Shown: one piece after another, positions 53,471 through 61,418 of the stretch | Position numbering within the stretch: position 1 is the stretch's first letter | Layout: each line of letters starts with the position of its first letter | Assembly (NCBI RefSeq): GCF_001425205.1 | Contig: NZ_LMDW01000020.1 | Location: forward strand, 334,182 to 398,181 | Length of the DNA: 64,000 nt | Source of the DNA: Variovorax sp. Root411 | GTDB taxonomy: Bacteria > Pseudomonadota > Gammaproteobacteria > Burkholderiales > Burkholderiaceae_C | Reading direction: 5' to 3' | Program-made: the position numbers and the translations under genes | Notes under the pieces: model-generated | Seen by the model: the letters and a program-made list of their open reading frames with translations, nothing else | What the model was told of the DNA's origin: nothing | The model's database searches: none

Positions 53471-54499
53471 GTGAAACAGACATGCTTTGAGGAAATGGTC
53501 GACGTGGGGCCGGACAGGCGCAGGCGAGCGACGCTCGCGGGCGCGGTGCTGGCGATGTTGCCCGGAGCCGGTTGGGCCCAGGGCGATTCGCTGCCAGAGC
53601 CGTTCCCAAAGAAGGTGGTGACCTTCGTCATGCCGGGGCCCGCGGGGGGCGGCCCCGACCTCGTGGCACGCAAGCTCGGAGATCTGTTGGGCGCACAGTG
53701 GAAACAGCCCGTGATCGTCGACAACAAGCCCGGCGCGACCGGTGTGATCGGCGCCGAGTCCGTCGCCCGCGGTGAGGCGTCCGGACATCGGTTGCTTTTC
53801 GCATTCACCGCGCTGGTGCAGGCCCCCGCGGTTTTCGCAAAGGTGCCCTACGACCTGGAACGCGATTTCGCGCCTGTGATGCAGGTGGCCAACGCACCGG
53901 TGGTGCTTGCGGTGCGCGCCGACTCTCCGATCCGTTCGGTGGCGGACTTCGTGGCGGCTGCAAAGAATCCCGACAAACCCATGTCCTACGGCTCGTTCGG
54001 CACCGGCTCGAGCTATCACATCTACGGCGAGGCATTGAAGCGTGCTCAGAAGCTGCAGATGCTGCACGTGCCGTACAAGGGCGAAGCCCTTGCATTGCAG
54101 GACCTGCTGGGTGGCGCCATCGATGCGACCTTCGTCTCGGTCGGTACCGCGGGCCCGCAGATTCGAGCCGGGAAGATCCGGCCTCTGGCCATCGTCGCGC
54201 CCACACGAAGCACCGTGCTACCCGATGTGCCGACGTTCCGCGAAGCGGGCGTCGCGGGCCTCGATGCGGTGGGCTGGTTCGGTGTGCTGGCGCCGGCGGG
54301 CACGCCCCCGGCGGTCGTGCAGAAGATCGCTCAGGACCTTCGTGCCGCCGTCCTGGACAAGTCGGCCTCCGCACGGCTTCAGGAGCTCGGCTTCGAGCCG
54401 GTCTCCGAAAGCGATCCAGTCCGCTTCAAGGCCTTCGTGCAGGCGGAAGCCATCCGCTGGAAGAAGCTCATTGCCGATGCAGGCGTGAAGCCCGAGTAA
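53471..54499 (+). CDS. Bug-family tripartite tricarboxylate transporter receptor (rightward operon)
   Basis: The 342-residue receptor starts at GTG 53471, with GGAGA six bases upstream; an ATG at 53459 would add four residues but lacks a ribosome site. A signal peptide with a twin-arginine-like RRRRATLAGAVLAMLPGAGWAQ is followed by Bug motifs KKVVTFVMPGPAGGGPDLVARKLGDLLG, QPVIVDNKPGATGVIGAESVA and HVPYKGEALALQDLLGGAIDATF. It is the first gene of the operon and probably captures the substrate degraded by the downstream enzymes. Its permease partners are not in the window. Confidence 0.9.
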   Translation: MKQTCFEEMVDVGPDRRRRATLAGAVLAMLPGAGWAQGDSLPEPFPKKVVTFVMPGPAGGGPDLVARKLGDLLGAQWKQPVIVDNKPGATGVIGAESVARGEASGHRLLFAFTALVQAPAVFAKVPYDLERDFAPVMQVANAPVVLAVRADSPIRSVADFVAAAKNPDKPMSYGSFGTGSSYHIYGEALKRAQKLQMLHVPYKGEALALQDLLGGAIDATFVSVGTAGPQIRAGKIRPLAIVAPTRSTVLPDVPTFREAGVAGLDAVGWFGVLAPAGTPPAVVQKIAQDLRAAVLDKSASARLQELGFEPVSESDPVRFKAFVQAEAIRWKKLIADAGVKPE

Positions 54500-54516
54500 C
54501 GAGCAGGAGAGCACCG

Positions 54517-54912
54517 ATGGAAATCAACAAGATTCAAAGCGTTTACACCGTCGTGAACGACATGGACAAGCTGCTCGACTTCTACAGCAAGGTCTTGGGC
54601 AATCGCCCCAAGTTTCGCGACGCAGACCGCTGGGCGCAATTCGGCGTTGGCAATACCAACTTTGCGCTGAGTTCGCGAGCCGAGGCGGCCCCTCGAGCAA
54701 CAGCGAGCGTGATCGTCTTCGAGGCGGAGAGTCTCGAGGGGGTACGCGAAGAGATCGTGGCGGCTGGCGGCGTTCTCGTCGCCGAGAGAAACATGGGAGC
54801 GCACGGCACGGTATTGAGCTTCACCGATCCCGAAGGTCACCCGTTCCAGGTCTTCTCCAAAAAAACACCCGCGTCCGCATCGCCTACCAGCCAACAGAAA
54901 GGCCAATCATGA
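54517..54912 (+). CDS. VOC-superfamily protein (glyoxalase/dioxygenase fold)
   Basis: The 131-residue product has two betaalphabetabetabeta units: IQSVYTVVNDMDKLLDFYSKVLGNRPKFRDADRWAQFGVGNTNFAL and ASVIVFEAESLEGVREEIVAAGGVLVAERNMGAHGTVLSFTDPEGHPFQVF. The usual metal ligands are not obvious at the first site, so it may be a lyase, isomerase or binding protein. GAGCAGGAGAG precedes the ATG. Its stop overlaps the monooxygenase start by four bases. Confidence 0.83.
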   Translation: MEINKIQSVYTVVNDMDKLLDFYSKVLGNRPKFRDADRWAQFGVGNTNFALSSRAEAAPRATASVIVFEAESLEGVREEIVAAGGVLVAERNMGAHGTVLSFTDPEGHPFQVFSKKTPASASPTSQQKGQS

Positions 54913-55937
54913 AATTCGGCATCTTCGACCAGAACGACCGTAGCGGTCGCCCGCTGGCACAACAGTATGAGGAGCGCATGCAGCTCGCCGAACTGTATGA
55001 CAAGCTCGGTTTCCACTGCTACCACATGAGCGAGCATCACGCGACGTCGCTGAGCACCACGCCTTCCCAAAGCGTGCTGTCGGCCGCGCTGATCCAGCGC
55101 ACGCGCCAGCTGCGCATCTGTCCTCTGGTCTACCTGCTGCCCGTGCATCATCCGATGCGCCTCGCGGAGGAGATCTGCATGCTCGACCACATGAGCAACG
55201 GCCGGTTCGAGTTCGGCATCGGCAAGGGCGCATCGCCGCATGAGCTGGCAGCCCTCGGAGTGGACGCTGCCGACGCGCAGGGCCGCTACGCCGAGTCCTT
55301 CGACATCATCAAGCGATTCTTTGCATCCGAGACGCTCGATTTCCAGGGCAAGCACTGGAAGTTCGATGACGTGCCGGTCGAGATGAAGCCGCTGCAGAGG
55401 CCTCATCCGGCAGTGTGGTATGCCCTGGCGTCGCCGGACTCCGCCGCGTGGCCGGCTCAGCAGGGGATGAACATCGTCTGTGGCGGTCCGGTCGCGCGCA
55501 TCCGCGCCATCACGGACCGTCTGCGGGAAGAGTGGACCAAGGCGCACGGCGAGGAGGCGCGCGAACCGCTGATCGGGGTCAACCGCTACATCGTCGTGGG
55601 CGAGTCGGACGAGGCGGCGCTTGCCATCGGACGGCAGGCATGGCCGACCTTCTACGAGAACTTCATCAAGCTCTGGCGCAAGCATGGAACGGAGCCCGTC
55701 AACGCGAAGCTGCCTCCGAATTTTGATGACCTCGTTGCCACGGGCCATGCCGTGGTGGGTGCCGCCTCCACCGTGCGCGCGGAGCTCACGCGCCAGTTGG
55801 AGGAAGGCAACCTCAACTACCTCATTGGCAGCTTCGTGTTCGGCAGCATGCCGCACGCCGACGCTGTGGCCTCGATACAGCGTTTCGCCGCCGATGTCAT
55901 GCCGGCGCTGCGCGAGATCGAATCCGTTGCCGTATAG
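54909..55937 (+). CDS. LLM-class flavin-dependent monooxygenase
   Basis: The 342-residue bacterial-luciferase-like protein begins MKFGIFDQNDRSGRPLAQQYEERMQLAE with HCYHMSEHHA and LVYLLPVHHPMRLAEEICMLDHMSNGRFEFGIGKG, all typical of LLM enzymes. It should use reduced FMN supplied by the reductase encoded next. Possible reactions include hydroxylation, Baeyer-Villiger oxidation of a ketone or C-N/C-S cleavage; the sequence does not fix the substrate. It overlaps the VOC gene (ATGA). Confidence 0.88.
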   Translation: MKFGIFDQNDRSGRPLAQQYEERMQLAELYDKLGFHCYHMSEHHATSLSTTPSQSVLSAALIQRTRQLRICPLVYLLPVHHPMRLAEEICMLDHMSNGRFEFGIGKGASPHELAALGVDAADAQGRYAESFDIIKRFFASETLDFQGKHWKFDDVPVEMKPLQRPHPAVWYALASPDSAAWPAQQGMNIVCGGPVARIRAITDRLREEWTKAHGEEAREPLIGVNRYIVVGESDEAALAIGRQAWPTFYENFIKLWRKHGTEPVNAKLPPNFDDLVATGHAVVGAASTVRAELTRQLEEGNLNYLIGSFVFGSMPHADAVASIQRFAADVMPALREIESVAV

Positions 55938-55948
55938 CGGAGGCCGCC

Positions 55949-57076
55949 ATGTCTAACGAACCGCGATTCGATGGCAAGGAACTGCGACGCGTCCTGGGCG
56001 CGTTCGTCACGGGCGTGACGGTCGTCACCACCGTCGATGCCGAAGGCCGCCAGTGGGGGCTGACTGCCAATTCGTTCAGCTCCGTCTCACTGGACCCGCC
56101 CCTGGTCTTGTGGAGCCAGTCCGTCCGTGCGCCCAGTCATCCCGCGTTCTCGGGCGCAGGGCGCTTTGCGATCAACATCCTCGCCGAGGATCAGATCGAG
56201 CTATCCAACCGATTCGCAACATCGGGCATCAACAAGTTTGAGGGTGTGGACATCGACGCCGGCGAAGGCGGCGTGCCGCTCCTGCGTGGCTGCAGCGCCT
56301 GGCTGGAGTGCACCGTGGAATCGAAAATCCCGGGCGGTGACCATGTGATCTTCGTCGGCGAGGTGCGCAGCGTTCGGCGCAACGAGCGCCGGCCCCTGGT
56401 GTTTGGCGGGGGGCAGTATCTAGTTGCCGACGCGCACGACCTTGGAAAGCCGCCTCCCGGTCTTGGAAGCACCGTCCAGTCGCAGTTGCACGCCGCGCGC
56501 ATCGGAGCAAGAGCCATGACGCGCTTGTCGGAGGATTTCAACGAGACCATGGCACTCTCGGTCTGGGGCAACCATGGTCCGACCGTGACCGCGTGGCAAC
56601 CATCTAAGACGCCAGTGAGCGACAGCTTGCCCATGGGATTGGCCTTGCGTGTCACGTCGACCTCCACCGGTCTGGCGATGGCGGCGTATCTGCCCCCGGA
56701 AGCAACGCGCTGGCTCATCGATGCGGAACTGGACTACAACGCTGCCGAGCAGAACGGAGGGCCCGTCGATGAAGAGCAGCTGACGCGGTTGCTCGACGAG
56801 GTTCGCGTCCAGGGCATTGCCACTCGGCCGCCCGGCGCTTTCTATGGCAGCGAGCGATTGGTGAATGCCATCAGCGTGCCCGTGCTCGATGCGAGCGGTT
56901 GCGCGGTCATCGCATTGACGGCGATTGGCGACGCGAACCGCTTCCCGGGGGCGCGCAGCCCGCTCGGCGATGCCCTGAGGCAGACAGCCGCGGATCTCTC
57001 GCTGCGCCTAGGATTCCAGCCGGACGCAAATGCAAATCCACATGCCAAGAAGCCTGACCTGGCCGCGGCGCAATAG
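55949..57076 (+). CDS. Flavin reductase fused to an IclR-like ligand-sensing domain
   Basis: Residues about 1-165 are a flavin reductase (DIM6/NTAB) domain: LRRVLGAFVTGVTVVTTVDAEGRQWGLTANSFSSVSLDPPLVLW and AINILAEDQIELSNRFA, with GDHVIFVGEVRSV. Residues about 185-360 resemble the IclR effector domain: LSEDFNETMALSVWG, GLALRVTSTSTGLAMAAYLPPEATRWLI, GIATRPPGAFYGSERLVNAISVPVLDASGCAVIALTAIG. No DNA-binding helix is present. A similar layout is known in p-hydroxyphenylacetate hydroxylase reductase C1, where a C-terminal domain couples flavin reduction to substrate binding. It supplies FMNH2 to the adjacent LLM enzyme. Confidence 0.85.
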   Translation: MSNEPRFDGKELRRVLGAFVTGVTVVTTVDAEGRQWGLTANSFSSVSLDPPLVLWSQSVRAPSHPAFSGAGRFAINILAEDQIELSNRFATSGINKFEGVDIDAGEGGVPLLRGCSAWLECTVESKIPGGDHVIFVGEVRSVRRNERRPLVFGGGQYLVADAHDLGKPPPGLGSTVQSQLHAARIGARAMTRLSEDFNETMALSVWGNHGPTVTAWQPSKTPVSDSLPMGLALRVTSTSTGLAMAAYLPPEATRWLIDAELDYNAAEQNGGPVDEEQLTRLLDEVRVQGIATRPPGAFYGSERLVNAISVPVLDASGCAVIALTAIGDANRFPGARSPLGDALRQTAADLSLRLGFQPDANANPHAKKPDLAAAQ

Positions 57077-57084
57077 GTATTCAC

Positions 57085-57969
57085 ATGTTCAGTTCTGAAG
57101 ACGCACGCCTCCTGGCGCAGCCCTTGCCACCTCTTCGCTGCGTCGCGACGGTTTCGCCCGTGTATGCGGCGGGTCACGGCGTCATGGAGTACCGCGAGGC
57201 GGGCACAATGGACAAACCGGTGCTATTGCTGCTGCACGGCATCGGCTCCAGTTCCGCTGGCTATCGTGCACAGCTCGCGGGGTTGCAGTACCTCTATCGG
57301 GTGATCGCGTGGAACGCGCCAGGTTTCGGCGAAAGTACGCCTCTGGCGGATCCCCAGCCGGACAGCGGTCAATACGTGGAGGCAGCCCTCGCGTTCCTGC
57401 GAGCGATCGGTGTCCAGCGCCTCGCCGGCCTCGTGGGCAGCTCATGGGGCAGTGTTATCGCGGCGGATTTCGCCAGGTCATCCGATGTTCCGGTGGGGAT
57501 GCTCATACTCTCCGCGCCGAACACGGCGCGTGCCCTGTCTCAGCCTGAACATGAGCGTGACGCCATACGTGCGGCCACGGTGAAGGCAGGCCTCGCGAGT
57601 TTTGGCCAGGATCGCTCGGCCATCGCCGACAAGCTGCTTGCCTCGAATGCGTCGCCGGAAGTTCGCGCGCAGACGATGCGGCTGCGAGACGCCGTGACCC
57701 CCGGGGGATGGGAGCAGGCCATGAACATGCTGTTCACTGTCTATACGCCGAAGATTCTGCCGGATGTAAAGGCACCAGTCACGCTGATCGTCGGTCGCGA
57801 AGACAAGGTGGCACCCGAGAGCGAACATGCTGCTGTCCTGAGTGGTGTGCGACCGGACGCACGGCTCTACACGCTCGACCGCGTGGGCCACATGCCCAAG
57901 CTCGAAGCGCCATCGGCCTTCAATGAAATCGTGGACCGCCGTATCGCGTGGTCCGAGCAGAAGACTTGA
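57085..57969 (+). CDS. Alpha/beta hydrolase
   Basis: The 294-residue enzyme shows the fold's oxyanion motif LLLLHGIGSSSAGY, nucleophile elbow GLVGSSWGSVIAADFA, the acid in TLIVGREDKVAPESEH and the catalytic His in RVGHMPKLEAPSAF. In this operon it could hydrolyse a lactone, ester or vinylogous diketone formed by the monooxygenase; MhpC-like C-C hydrolases share the layout. It starts nine bases after the reductase gene. Confidence 0.88.
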   Translation: MFSSEDARLLAQPLPPLRCVATVSPVYAAGHGVMEYREAGTMDKPVLLLLHGIGSSSAGYRAQLAGLQYLYRVIAWNAPGFGESTPLADPQPDSGQYVEAALAFLRAIGVQRLAGLVGSSWGSVIAADFARSSDVPVGMLILSAPNTARALSQPEHERDAIRAATVKAGLASFGQDRSAIADKLLASNASPEVRAQTMRLRDAVTPGGWEQAMNMLFTVYTPKILPDVKAPVTLIVGREDKVAPESEHAAVLSGVRPDARLYTLDRVGHMPKLEAPSAFNEIVDRRIAWSEQKT

Positions 57970-58091
57970 GCGGGCGCTCAGGCCGAGCAATCTCCAATCG
58001 CGGCGCCAAGCCGTTCCTCTCCACGTGCCCCATGGCCGCGCGCCTGTCGCGCCGGCAATGCGGGCTTGCGCGGAAAAAAGAAAGCAAGTTG

Positions 58092-58988
58092 ATGACTCAC
58101 CCCGATACCGCCTTTGCCGCCGAACTGGATGCGGCGGAGATTGCATACCTGCAGGCCTGGCAGGGCCGCTCGGAGACCTTGGCGGACGAGATCACCGGTG
58201 CGCCCGTCGCGGCCTTGTCGGCGACATTGGACCGGGCAGATCCCGAGCCGCTGATCGGCACCGACCTGCCACCACTGTGGCACTGGCTCTACTTCCTGCC
58301 GCGTCATCGTCAGAGCGAACTGGGGCCTGACGGCCATGCGAAACGGGGAGGATTTCTGCCGCCGGTTCCGTTGCCGCGACGGATGTGGGCAGGAGGCCGA
58401 CTCAAATGGCAGCCCCACAATTGCTTGCGCGTTGGTGAAAGTGCCGAGAGATCTTCCCGCATCGAATCGGTGCTGCACAAGAATGAACGCAGCGGGGAGC
58501 TGGTCTTCGTGCTCGTGCGGCACGAACTGCACAACGCACGAGGCCTTGCCCTGAGCGAGGAGCACGACATCGTGTATCGCCCCGCGCCGCGACCCGGTGC
58601 TGCGCCCGTGGTGCCGACATTGGCGGAAACAGGCGCGGCCTGGCAGCGCGAAGTCGTCCCGGACGACGTGCTTCTGTTTCGATACTCTGCCTTGACCTTC
58701 AACGGGCATCGCATCCACTACGACCGCCAATACGTCACGCAGACCGAAGGTTATCCCGGCCTGATCGTGCACGGCCCCTTGATCGCGACGTTGCTCGTCG
58801 ATCTCGTGCGCCGCAATCTGCCCGGCAGCACGCTGGAGTCATTCGAGTTTCGCGCGGTCCGACCGACTTTCGATCTGCATCCTTTCAGGCTCAATGGCCA
58901 GCCTTTGTCCGACGGGAAGACCGTGCGACTATGGGCTCAGGACCACGAAGGCTTCCTGACGATGCAGGCTACGGCCGTCGTGGCCTGA
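58092..58988 (+). CDS. FAS1-like/MaoC dehydratase (mesaconyl-CoA hydratase-like)
   Basis: The 298-residue product from ATG 58092 matches the HTD2/FAS1-like dehydratase group with a double hot-dog fold: N-terminal LPPLWHWLYFLPRHRQSELGPDGHAKRGGFLPPVPLPRRMWAGGRL, and the C-terminal hydratase-2 motif VLLFRYSALTFNGHRIHYDRQYV with YPGLIVHGPLIATLLVDL. The family hydrates or dehydrates CoA thioesters (for example mesaconyl-C4-CoA). The frame is open upstream over the hydrolase stop, but that leader lacks homology. Confidence 0.87.
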   Translation: MTHPDTAFAAELDAAEIAYLQAWQGRSETLADEITGAPVAALSATLDRADPEPLIGTDLPPLWHWLYFLPRHRQSELGPDGHAKRGGFLPPVPLPRRMWAGGRLKWQPHNCLRVGESAERSSRIESVLHKNERSGELVFVLVRHELHNARGLALSEEHDIVYRPAPRPGAAPVVPTLAETGAAWQREVVPDDVLLFRYSALTFNGHRIHYDRQYVTQTEGYPGLIVHGPLIATLLVDLVRRNLPGSTLESFEFRAVRPTFDLHPFRLNGQPLSDGKTVRLWAQDHEGFLTMQATAVVA

Positions 58989-59003
58989 ACGGGGCTGAGA
59001 AGC

Positions 59004-59782
59004 ATGAGCGACAGATACCACGACATTCGCGACGCCGTGCGCGACCTTTGTCGACAGTTCACGGATGCATACCACCGCGAGATCGATGCCAGGCGGGGCT
59101 ATCCGGAGGCCTTCGTCGACGCTGTTGCGAGCGCTGGCTGGATGGCCGCGCTGATCCCCAGCGAATACGGTGGCTCGGGCCTTGGCCTGGCAGAGGCCAG
59201 CGTGATCATGGAAGAGATCAACCGTAGCGGCGGCAACTCCGCCGCCTGTCACGGCCAGATGTACAACATGAACACGCTGCTGCGCCATGGCTCGGAGCAG
59301 CAGAAGGCTTTCTACCTCCCGCGCATCGCATCGGGTGAGTGGCGCTTGCAGTCCATGGGGGAACCGAGCCGACAACTGGCACCGACACCACGAAGATAAA
59401 GAGCACTGCGATCAGGAAAGACGGCCGCTACGTCGTGAATGGCCAGAAGGTGTGGATCAGCCGCGTGCAGCATTCCGACTGGATGATTTTGCTCGCCCGT
59501 ACCACACCGCTGGCCGACGTAAGAAAAAAATCCGAAGGCATGTCGATCTTCATGGTGGACCTCCGGGCAGCCGAGAGAAGCGGCATGACCGTCCGGCCCA
59601 TTCCCAACATGGTCAACCACGAGACCAATGAACTGTTTTTCGAGAACCTGGAGATTCCCCAAGACAACCTGATCGGCAAGGAGGGCGAAGGCTTTAAGTA
59701 CATCCTGGACGGGCTGAATGCGGAGCGCACGCTGATTGCCGCCGAATGCATCGGCGACGGCTACTGGTTCATCGATCGGGTG
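59004..59782 (+). pseudogene. Acyl-CoA dehydrogenase, frameshifted and 3'-truncated
   Basis: The first frame (59004 to about 59357) encodes the N-terminal helical domain through GEWRLQSMG. The second frame resumes with GTEPTTGTDTTKIKS and runs through VNGQKVWISRVQHSDWMILLART to AAECIGDGYWFIDRV. One base appears to be missing in the G run at 59357-59361. Homology stops at about 59782, losing the C-terminal helical domain (~125 residues) with the catalytic Glu. It was probably the last enzyme of the operon (C-C desaturation of an acyl-CoA) and is now non-functional unless the frameshift is a sequencing error. Confidence 0.8.
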
Positions 59783-59866
59783 GCATCGAGCGATGGATTG
59801 GCCCCACCCCAAGTGCTCGTCAATTCACGGGGCCGGTTACGAGGGAGCAGATTCCAGGTGGCCATG

Positions 59867-60871
59867 TCAGACGGTCGGTTTCTTTGGCGGCACTCCGTAG
59901 TAAGCATGGAACGCATGGGCAAAGCTGGCATAGCTGCTGTACCCCACGCTCCTGGCAATGTCGCTGATCGAAAGATGGCCGCCGTCTAGCAGTGTCTTCG
60001 CTTCCCGCATTCTCAGCGCGTGGGCAAAGGCATTAGGCGTGGCTCCAAAGCGCGCCTTGAAGCCCGCTGTGAGCATGTTGCGATTGAGCCCGACCTTCTG
60101 AGCCAGCTCGTCGACGGTCGGGGGGGTGCTGAGCGTGCGCCGATAAATTTCAGCTGCGGCCCCGATGGCCTGTTGAGTGGCTTCCCACCTGTGGATGCGG
60201 CCGGGGCCTCTCGCGCCGGCTATCGAATGCAGTTGAGCGACGACGTTGCAGAGGATCTCCGTTACTTTGGCGGCCACGTAGAGACTGTTGAGGGGTTCCT
60301 TCATTCGGCACGAAAGAATCTCTTGCGCAGCAACGATGTTCGGTCCTTGAGTTGCGAGCTCGATCGCGACGGGCATCCCTCGCGCGGATTGAAAGAGAGG
60401 CACATAGTCGGTAGGCACCATGTCAGGCTGCAGACCGTAGCGTGAGAGGAAATGCCGCCTGTCACAGGCGATCCAGATCCCTTGCAGCTTCTGGCCTGCA
60501 TTGGTCACCGACAGAGATTCGGGTAGGTTGGAGATGGAAGTCATGGACGACTCGACGATTTGTGATCGAACGGCGCTCCAGCGCATGTAAGTGCCCGCCA
60601 GCATGATCTGCACGCACACCATGTCCGCACGTTCGATCATCAGTTCGTAGGGCAGCAGCGTCTCGTAGTCCATGACGTGAAGCAGCGTTCCCTCATCGAC
60701 CCGACGATAGCGATGATCTTCGGTCCGATAGAGCCCCTCCAGAGGTCCCAGTACTTCGCTTCCCGCCACCGAAGGCTGCCATCGAAGCTGTCTTCGAATT
60801 TGCTCAAGGTCGATTGACAGAGCCCTGCGGTTCTTCGGTCGACTGGAGTGCGGAGGCATGCGCGAGATCAC
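59867..60871 (-). CDS. AraC-family transcriptional regulator
   Basis: The 334-residue protein (GTG 60871; ATG 60859 is an alternative) has an N-terminal ligand/dimer region of the OruR/Arabinose-binding-like type and a C-terminal double helix-turn-helix: TVDELAQKVGLNRNMLTAGFKARFGATPNAFAHALRMREAKTLLDGGHLSISDIARSVGYSSYASFAHAFHAYYGVPP. It lies tail to tail with the broken dehydrogenase. Two perfect dyads upstream are candidate binding sites. Confidence 0.9.
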   Translation of the reverse strand: MISRMPPHSSRPKNRRALSIDLEQIRRQLRWQPSVAGSEVLGPLEGLYRTEDHRYRRVDEGTLLHVMDYETLLPYELMIERADMVCVQIMLAGTYMRWSAVRSQIVESSMTSISNLPESLSVTNAGQKLQGIWIACDRRHFLSRYGLQPDMVPTDYVPLFQSARGMPVAIELATQGPNIVAAQEILSCRMKEPLNSLYVAAKVTEILCNVVAQLHSIAGARGPGRIHRWEATQQAIGAAAEIYRRTLSTPPTVDELAQKVGLNRNMLTAGFKARFGATPNAFAHALRMREAKTLLDGGHLSISDIARSVGYSSYASFAHAFHAYYGVPPKKPTV

Positions 60872-60895
60872 ACGTCAAACGGCACTCGCTGTCAA

Positions 60896-60920
60896 CTTGT
60901 TCAAAAAGATGATGAACAAG
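60896..60920. promoter_or_regulatory. 8-bp perfect dyad (operator candidate)
   Basis: CTTGTTCA (60896-60903) and TGAACAAG (60913-60920) around a nine-base spacer, 24 bases upstream of the AraC GTG. The position would suit autoregulation; the protein bound is unknown. Confidence 0.5.
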
Positions 60921-60976
60921 GAAATGAAGTTGCTCACACTTTGATTGCCAAGGCGCATTCGATTTCATCACTAGAT

Positions 60977-60993
60977 GTGTGAAAGCTTCACAC
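60977..60993. promoter_or_regulatory. 17-bp palindrome GTGTGAA-AGC-TTCACAC
   Basis: Perfect 7-bp arms with three central bases, 106 bases upstream of the AraC start. A related CTCACAC half-site lies at about 60934-60940. It could be a second operator. Confidence 0.5.
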
Positions 60994-61249
60994 GGGCACT
61001 AGTTCACGCGCGACGGATGCCTGCCGTCTTCAACAATCTGCCCTGTTCTGTCGTGAGCGCCAGTAGGTACGAACGGCCCGCGCTCAAGACCCCTGGCACA
61101 CGGATGCGGGTCGCGTGCGTGGGCTGAGCAAGCCTGGACACCCGGCTTCATCCCGAATCAGGTCGCCGCCGCAAGCAGTGTCGAAGTGCGCTCCATTGAA
61201 TCTTCGCACTCTCACCTCGCAATTTCATTAATCGATTTCTTGCACTCTT

Positions 61250-61393
61250 ATGAAAAAGACTCTCATCGCCGTTCTTGTCATCTTCACGCTTGGATTGTCG
61301 GTTGCCGTCGCGCAAACCACCTGCCCCAACCCCACCACGACCAGCGGTAGCGGCGGCGGTAACAACGGCAACGGCAACGGGCAAAACAACTGA
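61250..61393 (+). CDS. Small secreted Gly/Asn-rich protein (47 aa)
   Basis: ATG 61250 opens MKKTLIAVLVIFTLGLSVAV followed by AQTTCPNPTTTSGSGGGNNG and NGNGQNN. Residues 1-21 form a signal peptide (cleavage after AVA). The mature part is about 26 residues, with a single Cys and a Gly/Asn-rich tail. No Shine-Dalgarno is visible. It is 25 bases upstream of the larger secreted gene and probably belongs with it. Family unknown. Confidence 0.6.
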   Translation: MKKTLIAVLVIFTLGLSVAVAQTTCPNPTTTSGSGGGNNGNGNGQNN

Positions 61394-61418
61394 TTCCGCT
61401 GGCGGGAAATACCACATT

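Larger units (their letters stand above)
60872..61249. promoter_or_regulatory. Regulatory spacer upstream of the AraC gene
   Basis: This 378-base stretch has no supported gene. It is A+T-richer to about 61000 and holds two perfect dyads: CTTGTTCA/TGAACAAG (60896-60920) and GTGTGAA-AGC-TTCACAC (60977-60993). From 61000 to 61200 it is GC-rich without recognisable features. The secreted protein cluster starts at its right end. Confidence 0.5.
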
